DNA of 11,457 nt from JBDTOX01 sp039933015 (GTDB lineage Bacteria > Pseudomonadota > Gammaproteobacteria > Burkholderiales > Methylophilaceae), in NCBI GenBank assembly GCA_039933015.1, contig JBDTOX010000113.1, positions 1-11,457 on the forward strand, given 5' to 3'. Position numbers and translations under genes: made by a program. Every line of letters starts with the position of its first letter. The stretch's first letter is position 1. A model generated the notes under the pieces. It worked only from the letters and a program-made list of their open reading frames with translations. It was not told the DNA's origin and did no database searches. Below are positions 7,137-11,457 of the stretch, in pieces.

Positions 7137-8073
7137 AGCTCATCAGACGGTCAAAACGCGCTTCGAGCAGATTTACTGTAGATTTTGCCTGCAAGCGCCC
7201 TAATTCATCAGCCAGTACATGGCGTAAGCTTTGCATCATCACCTCAGGGGCACGATGCGCGCCACCCATGGGTTCAGCCACAATACGGTCTATCAGGCCC
7301 ATGGTTTTCAGGCGCGTGGCCGTGATAGCCAATGTCTCTGCGGCTTCTGAGGCTTTGTCTGCACTTTTCCACAAAATAGAGGCACAGCCTTCGGGAGAAA
7401 TTACCGAGTAGGTGGAATATTGCAGCATCATCAGGTGGTCAACGACACCCAGCGCTAACGCGCCGCCGGAACCGCCTTCACCGATAATCACGCCAATAAT
7501 CGGCGTTTTCAGTTCTGCCATGACATATAAATTACGTGCAATGGCTTCAGATTGTCCGCGTTCCTCCGCACCAATGCCGGGATAGGCGCCCGGGGTATCA
7601 ATCAGGGTAATAATCGGCAGGCCGAATTTTTCCGCCATCCGATAGAGACGCAAGGCTTTACGGTAGCCTTCCGGACGTGGCATGCCAAAATTACGGTATT
7701 GACGCTCCTTCACATCACGGCCTTTTTGGTGACCTATGACCATGACAGGCTGGCCTTCGAAGCGCGCCAACCCACCCACGATCGCCGGATCATCGGCGTA
7801 TGCACGGTCTCCGTGCAACTCATCAAAATCGGTAAACAGGCCCTGAATATAATCAAGCGTGTAAGGACGCTGCGGATGCCGTGCAACCTGGGAAATTTGC
7901 CAGGCAGTGAGCTTGCCGTAGATTTCCTTGGTCATGGCCTGATTTTTTTGTTGCAGACGATCAATTTCTTCCGAAATGTCGAGCGCGGAATCATCCTGCA
8001 CATAGCGCAGCTCTTCAATTTTTGCCTCTAGCTCAGCTATCGGCTGCTCAAATTCCAGAAAACTTGTTTTCAT
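7105..8073 (-). CDS. accA: Acetyl-CoA carboxylase carboxyltransferase subunit alpha
   Basis: With AccD it forms the carboxyltransferase that moves CO2 from biotin on AccB to acetyl-CoA, making malonyl-CoA for fatty-acid synthesis in the cytoplasm. The 322 residues match the usual length (E. coli 319). Visible family blocks are the N-terminal helical FLEFEQPIAELEAKIEELR (5-23, pairing region), HGDRAYADDPAIVGG (87-101), QKGRDVKERQYRNFGMP (116-132), LIDTPGAYPGIGAEERGQ (157-174) and the oxyanion-forming GEGGSGGALALG (198-209). The zinc ribbon belongs to AccD and is absent here, as expected; accD is not in the window. A good Shine-Dalgarno precedes the ATG. It starts 26 bases after dnaE ends and its tail overlaps tilS by 32 bases, consistent with a dnaE-accA-tilS transcript. 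Confidence 0.98.
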   Translation of the reverse strand: MKTSFLEFEQPIAELEAKIEELRYVQDDSALDISEEIDRLQQKNQAMTKEIYGKLTAWQISQVARHPQRPYTLDYIQGLFTDFDELHGDRAYADDPAIVGGLARFEGQPVMVIGHQKGRDVKERQYRNFGMPRPEGYRKALRLYRMAEKFGLPIITLIDTPGAYPGIGAEERGQSEAIARNLYVMAELKTPIIGVIIGEGGSGGALALGVVDHLMMLQYSTYSVISPEGCASILWKSADKASEAAETLAITATRLKTMGLIDRIVAEPMGGAHRAPEVMMQSLRHVLADELGRLQAKSTVNLLEARFDRLMSYGKYKEVAAK

Positions 8074-8081
8074 GCTTAGCG

Positions 8082-8087
8082 CCCTTG
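8082..8087 (-). promoter_or_regulatory. Ribosome binding site of accA
   Basis: The minus strand reads CAAGGG, 8 bases before the ATG at 8073, within the 26-base dnaE-accA gap (8074-8099). The gap is too short for a convincing terminator, and I see no clear promoter in it. Confidence 0.65.
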
Positions 8088-8099
8088 AATCTTATTGCC

Positions 8100-11000
8100 T
8101 CAATTATAGAGGATTTTGACATTCTCATCGCTGAGCCAGGTTTTTAAACCTGTCAGCAATTCATCTTTTAATTCTACGCGCCATTGGTCGCTGAGCATCA
8201 GCTCTACGCGAGCCCCCGCGTTGCGATACTCGACTTTTACCGCACAACCCCGCCGCTCTTCCGCTGAACCAGCCCCACGGCAGTATGGCACCAGCAATTC
8301 ACGCAATTTAACCGCATCGGCCTGACCATTGCATGAAATTTTCAACATACTCGCATAGGTACTGCGCGCAGCAGCGAGATCATACAAACGGCGGGCGCTA
8401 ACCCGCAGGCCGCCAGAAAAATCATCGTTGCTCACACGGCCTTCCACAACCAGCAACTGGTCTTCTTTAAGCAAGTGCGGGGCCTGGTTCAGCAACTCAT
8501 TACCTACGACTATTTCAATTCTGGAAGTTGCATCATCCAACGTCACAATCGCCATTTTTCCACGGCCGGTCATACGTATACGAATGCCCATCACTACGCC
8601 GGCCAGCAATTGCGGCTGTTCCTGAGGCTTCAGGCTGGCCAGGCCACCACGCACAAAAGCAGCCAGCTCTTTTTGATAACCCAGATAAGGATGGCCACTA
8701 AAATAAAACCCCAGCGCTGCCTTTTCATACTGCAAGCGCTCCTGTTCAGGCCATGCCGGGGTTTTAGGCAATACATGCGCAACGCTGTCAGCTACTGCAC
8801 CAAACAAACTGTCTTGCCCGCTATTAGCGCCACTCTGTTCCGCAGCGCTGATAGCCAGGCCCACACCCGCCAACAATGCAGCGCGGTTAGATTCCAGCCT
8901 ATCGAAAGCACCTGCGCGGATCAGCGACTCAATCACGCGACGATTAACCTTGCGTAAATCCAGGCGACGGCAGAAGTCAAACAAGTCCTTGAAAGGCCCA
9001 TCCTGCGCACGTGCGGCCAGAATCACCTCAATCGCTGCCCAGCCCGTGCCTTTCACCGCACCTAAACCATAAAGCACCTGCTGCTCATTGACAGGTCGAA
9101 AGCGGAATTCACTCTGGTTAATATCAGGAGCCAGCACTTCCACCTTGTTGGGCGCGCAATCGTCATAGAAGATATGTACGCTGTCCGTATTGTTCATGTC
9201 CGCCGACATCGAGGCAGCGAGGAAGGCAGCAGGGTAATGCGTCTTCAGATAGGCCGTTTGATAGGCAACCAAGGCATAGGCGGCAGCATGCGATTTGTTG
9301 AATCCGTAGCTGGCAAACTTCTCCATCAAATCAAACAGTTCAGCGGCTTGACGCTCGGAGGTGCCATTTCTGACAGCGCCTTCAACAAAGCCCGCGCGCT
9401 GCGCATCCATTTCCTCTTTTTTCTTTTTACCCATTGCACGGCGCAGCAAGTCGGCACTACCCAGACTGAAGCCTGCGACTACCTGGGCAATCTGCATTAC
9501 CTGTTCCTGATACACCATAATGCCGTAGGTTTCGCGCAAAATAGGCTCAACCAAGGGGTGCGGGTACTCCACGCGCTGCAAGCCGTGTTTACGACGGCAG
9601 AAATCCGGGATCAGGTCCATAGGTCCAGGGCGATACAAAGCGACCAAGGCAATGATGTCTTCAAAACAGTCCGGTTTGGCCTGCTTCAGCATGTCTTTCA
9701 TGCCGCGCGATTCAAGCTGGAATACGGCCGTAGTATTTGCTGCTTTGAGCAGGCTGTAGGTAGGTTTATCGTCTAGCGGCAAAGTCTCGAACGATAAAGA
9801 CGGTAAGTCTTGAGCAGCACGCTGAGCGTTGGCGTTGGCCATGGCCATATCCAGTATGGTTAGCGTACGCAGGCCCAAAAAGTCGAATTTGACCAGCCCC
9901 ACGGCCTCGACATCATCCTTGTCATACTGGCTGATCACACTCTCGCCGCCAGCTTGACAATAAATAGGCGTGAAATCCGAAATTTTCCCCGGTGAAATCA
10001 GCACGCCCCCGGCATGCATGCCGACATTTCGCGTTAACCCCTCAAGCCGCAAAGCCAGTTCCAGCAACTCCTTGACTTCCTCTTCCTGCTCGCGCCGCTC
10101 TTTGAGCTGAGGCTCTTTTTCCAGCGCTTCGGACAAGGTAATGCCGAGCTCATTGGGAATCAGCTTGGCAATGCCATCAACAAAATTAAACGGCAGATCC
10201 AGTACGCGCCCGACATCACGAATTACGGCCTTGGCCGCCAAGGTACCGAAGGTGGAAATTTGCGAGACCGATTCTCGACCATATTTTTGTTTAACGTAAT
10301 CTATAACGCGATCACGGCCTTCCTGGCAGAAATCGATATCAAAGTCGGGCATGGAAACCCGCTCAGGATTGAGGAAGCGCTCAAATAGCAATGCATATTG
10401 CAGCGGATCAAGATCGGTAATGCCTAAACTATAAGCCACCACGGAGCCAGCGCCAGAGCCTCGTCCAGGGCCTACCGGCACCCCATTGTGTTTTGCCCAG
10501 TTAATGAAGTCAGCCACGATCAGAAAGTAACCGGCAAAACCCATCTGAATAATGATCTTGGTCTCAAATTCCAGCCTGGCCTCATACTCCGGCTGCTTGG
10601 CCTCACGCTTTGCAAGATCCGGATAAAGCACTTGCAAGCGCTTTAATAAACCTTCATGTGATTGTGCAACTAGATAATCCTCCAGCGTCTCGCCGTTGGG
10701 CGTGGGAAATTGCGGCAGATAATTTTTACCCAGAGTGAGGGTTAAGTTGCAGCGCTTGGCAATCTCAACGCTGTTGGCCAGCGCTTCCGGAATATCCGCA
10801 AACAAAGCGGACATCTCAGCCTGCGTTTTGAAATACTGCTCGGCGGTAAAGCTTTTAGGGCGACGTTTATCGGCCAGCACATAGCCTTCGGCAATACAGA
10901 CGCGGGCTTCATGTGCCTTAAAATCCTCTGTATCAATAAACTGTAGAGGATGGGTGGCCACTACCGGCAGATGGAGTTGTTCGGCTATAGCCAGCGCACG

Positions 11001-11457
11001 AGAAATATAAGCTTCTTGCTGAACGTGGCCGGCACGTTGCAATTCAATATAAAAACGCTGGGGAAATAAAGCCCCCCAATCCACAGCCAGTTGCTGGGCA
11101 GAACGCATATTGTCCTGTAGCAAAGCCTGGCCGATATCTCCCGCCATAGCACCAGAAAGCAAAATCAGTCCATCCGTACCGCCATCGATCAACCACTGTC
11201 GTTTGATCTCGGCACGGCCACGATATTGATTATGCAGATAGGCCTGTGTGAGCAATTGGCACAAGCGTAAATATCCCGCTTGCGATTGGCATAGTAACAG
11301 CAGGCGATATGGCTGATCCCGATTGGCGTCGTTTTCCAGCCATATATCACAACCTAATAGGGGCTTGATGCCTTTATCACGCGCAGCTTTGTAGAATTTT
11401 ACCGCGCCGAAGAGATTGCTGAGATCGGTCAATGCCAGGGCTGGCATTTGGTCTGCT
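8100..11457 (-). CDS. dnaE: DNA polymerase III subunit alpha, replicative polymerase (5' end cut by window edge)
   Basis: Catalytic subunit of the chromosomal replicase. The frame is open to the right edge (in-frame GCA GAC CAA precede the ATG at 11447). That methionine aligns with the internal GMPALA of E. coli DnaE, so about 35-40 residues are missing; it is not the true start. Numbering from it: PHP domain to about 240; VPVGPGRGSGAGSVVAYSLG (323-342); palm acids D370 and D372 in PDFDIDF and D522 in VKFDFLGL; fingers with YQEQVMQIAQV (646-656), LRRAMGKKKKEEM (668-680) and YGFNKSHAAAYA (714-725); helix-hairpin-helix LGAVKGTGW (795-803); beta-clamp motif QDSLF (878-882); OB fold about 945-1020; a C-terminal domain to 1115. 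It is the E. coli-type DnaE1, not DnaE2 or PolC, since the clamp motif and C-terminal domain are present. Proofreading would come from a separate DnaQ. Promoter and true start lie outside the window. Confidence 0.98.
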   Translation of the reverse strand, partial: ADQMPALALTDLSNLFGAVKFYKAARDKGIKPLLGCDIWLENDANRDQPYRLLLLCQSQAGYLRLCQLLTQAYLHNQYRGRAEIKRQWLIDGGTDGLILLSGAMAGDIGQALLQDNMRSAQQLAVDWGALFPQRFYIELQRAGHVQQEAYISRALAIAEQLHLPVVATHPLQFIDTEDFKAHEARVCIAEGYVLADKRRPKSFTAEQYFKTQAEMSALFADIPEALANSVEIAKRCNLTLTLGKNYLPQFPTPNGETLEDYLVAQSHEGLLKRLQVLYPDLAKREAKQPEYEARLEFETKIIIQMGFAGYFLIVADFINWAKHNGVPVGPGRGSGAGSVVAYSLGITDLDPLQYALLFERFLNPERVSMPDFDIDFCQEGRDRVIDYVKQKYGRESVSQISTFGTLAAKAVIRDVGRVLDLPFNFVDGIAKLIPNELGITLSEALEKEPQLKERREQEEEVKELLELALRLEGLTRNVGMHAGGVLISPGKISDFTPIYCQAGGESVISQYDKDDVEAVGLVKFDFLGLRTLTILDMAMANANAQRAAQDLPSLSFETLPLDDKPTYSLLKAANTTAVFQLESRGMKDMLKQAKPDCFEDIIALVALYRPGPMDLIPDFCRRKHGLQRVEYPHPLVEPILRETYGIMVYQEQVMQIAQVVAGFSLGSADLLRRAMGKKKKEEMDAQRAGFVEGAVRNGTSERQAAELFDLMEKFASYGFNKSHAAAYALVAYQTAYLKTHYPAAFLAASMSADMNNTDSVHIFYDDCAPNKVEVLAPDINQSEFRFRPVNEQQVLYGLGAVKGTGWAAIEVILAARAQDGPFKDLFDFCRRLDLRKVNRRVIESLIRAGAFDRLESNRAALLAGVGLAISAAEQSGANSGQDSLFGAVADSVAHVLPKTPAWPEQERLQYEKAALGFYFSGHPYLGYQKELAAFVRGGLASLKPQEQPQLLAGVVMGIRIRMTGRGKMAIVTLDDATSRIEIVVGNELLNQAPHLLKEDQLLVVEGRVSNDDFSGGLRVSARRLYDLAAARSTYASMLKISCNGQADAVKLRELLVPYCRGAGSAEERRGCAVKVEYRNAGARVELMLSDQWRVELKDELLTGLKTWLSDENVKILYN

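Noticed and set aside
7552..8031. 159-codon open frame on the plus strand, antisense to accA
   Set aside because: accA is unambiguous here; the antisense translation shows no domain and no initiation signal.
8098..8112. CCTC-GAGG inverted repeat at the dnaE stop as a terminator
   Set aside because: The stem is only 4 bp with a 7-base loop and no T-run, and accA begins 26 bases after the dnaE stop on the same strand.
9415..9440. A-rich run in dnaE (codons AAA AAG AAA AAA GAG) as a possible programmed frameshift site
   Set aside because: It encodes the conserved GKKK fingers motif of DnaE. No canonical X XXY YYZ heptamer with a matching X is in frame, and the long frame continues intact afterwards.
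9174..9776. 200-codon open frame on the plus strand, antisense to dnaE
   Set aside because: It is a by-product of the codon use of dnaE, which is conserved through this whole stretch.
1..11457. Search for CRISPR arrays, insertion sequences, tRNA or rRNA genes, integrases, toxin-antitoxin pairs and phage genes
   Set aside because: No regularly spaced repeats, transposase motifs, terminal inverted repeats or RNA gene signatures were seen; almost all of the window is explained by seven conserved coding sequences.

Overview
This window looks like a stretch of a betaproteobacterial chromosome made of conserved housekeeping genes plus one outer-membrane receptor gene. The order dnaE-accA-tilS on one strand, and an arylesterase/TesA gene divergent from a YbbA/YbbP-type ABC pair, are familiar neighbourhoods in beta- and gammaproteobacteria. 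The protein sequences read as Gram-negative throughout (DnaE with a degenerate PHP site, AccA without an AccD fusion, a TonB-dependent receptor). A member of the Nitrosomonadales (a methylotroph, ammonia oxidiser or iron oxidiser relative) would fit, but that rank is inference from general resemblance, not from a marker gene.

Layout, left to right. Positions 1-1650 (minus) hold the N-terminal 550 codons of a TonB-dependent receptor that runs off the left edge. Positions 1651-1851 are AT-rich and non-coding, with two short perfect palindromes and a weak promoter candidate for the receptor. Positions 1852-5072 (minus) hold a two-gene ABC operon, ATPase first and permease second, with ATGA overlap. 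Positions 5076-5729 (plus) hold tesA, divergent from the ABC operon with only 3 bases between the two start codons. Positions 5733-11457 (minus) hold dnaE, accA and tilS, read leftwards, with 26 bases between dnaE and accA and a 32-base overlap between accA and tilS. tilS meets tesA tail to tail with a 3-base gap. dnaE is cut by the right edge and lacks roughly its first 35-40 residues.

How the genes work together. dnaE-accA-tilS join chromosome replication, the committed step of fatty-acid synthesis, and decoding of AUA codons; they look like one growth-linked transcript. TesA is a periplasmic SGNH lipase/thioesterase, and YbbAP is a FtsX/MacB-type inner-membrane machine; their tight divergent pairing suggests shared work on membrane lipids or hydrophobic compounds. 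The receptor is a separate uptake gene of unknown substrate.

I found no mobile element, CRISPR array, RNA gene, toxin, phage gene or other accessory system. The points worth a second look are mostly about compaction: fixed start codons 3 bases apart, a coding overlap, and a strong GC hairpin inside the start of tilS. I do not see a previously undescribed system here.
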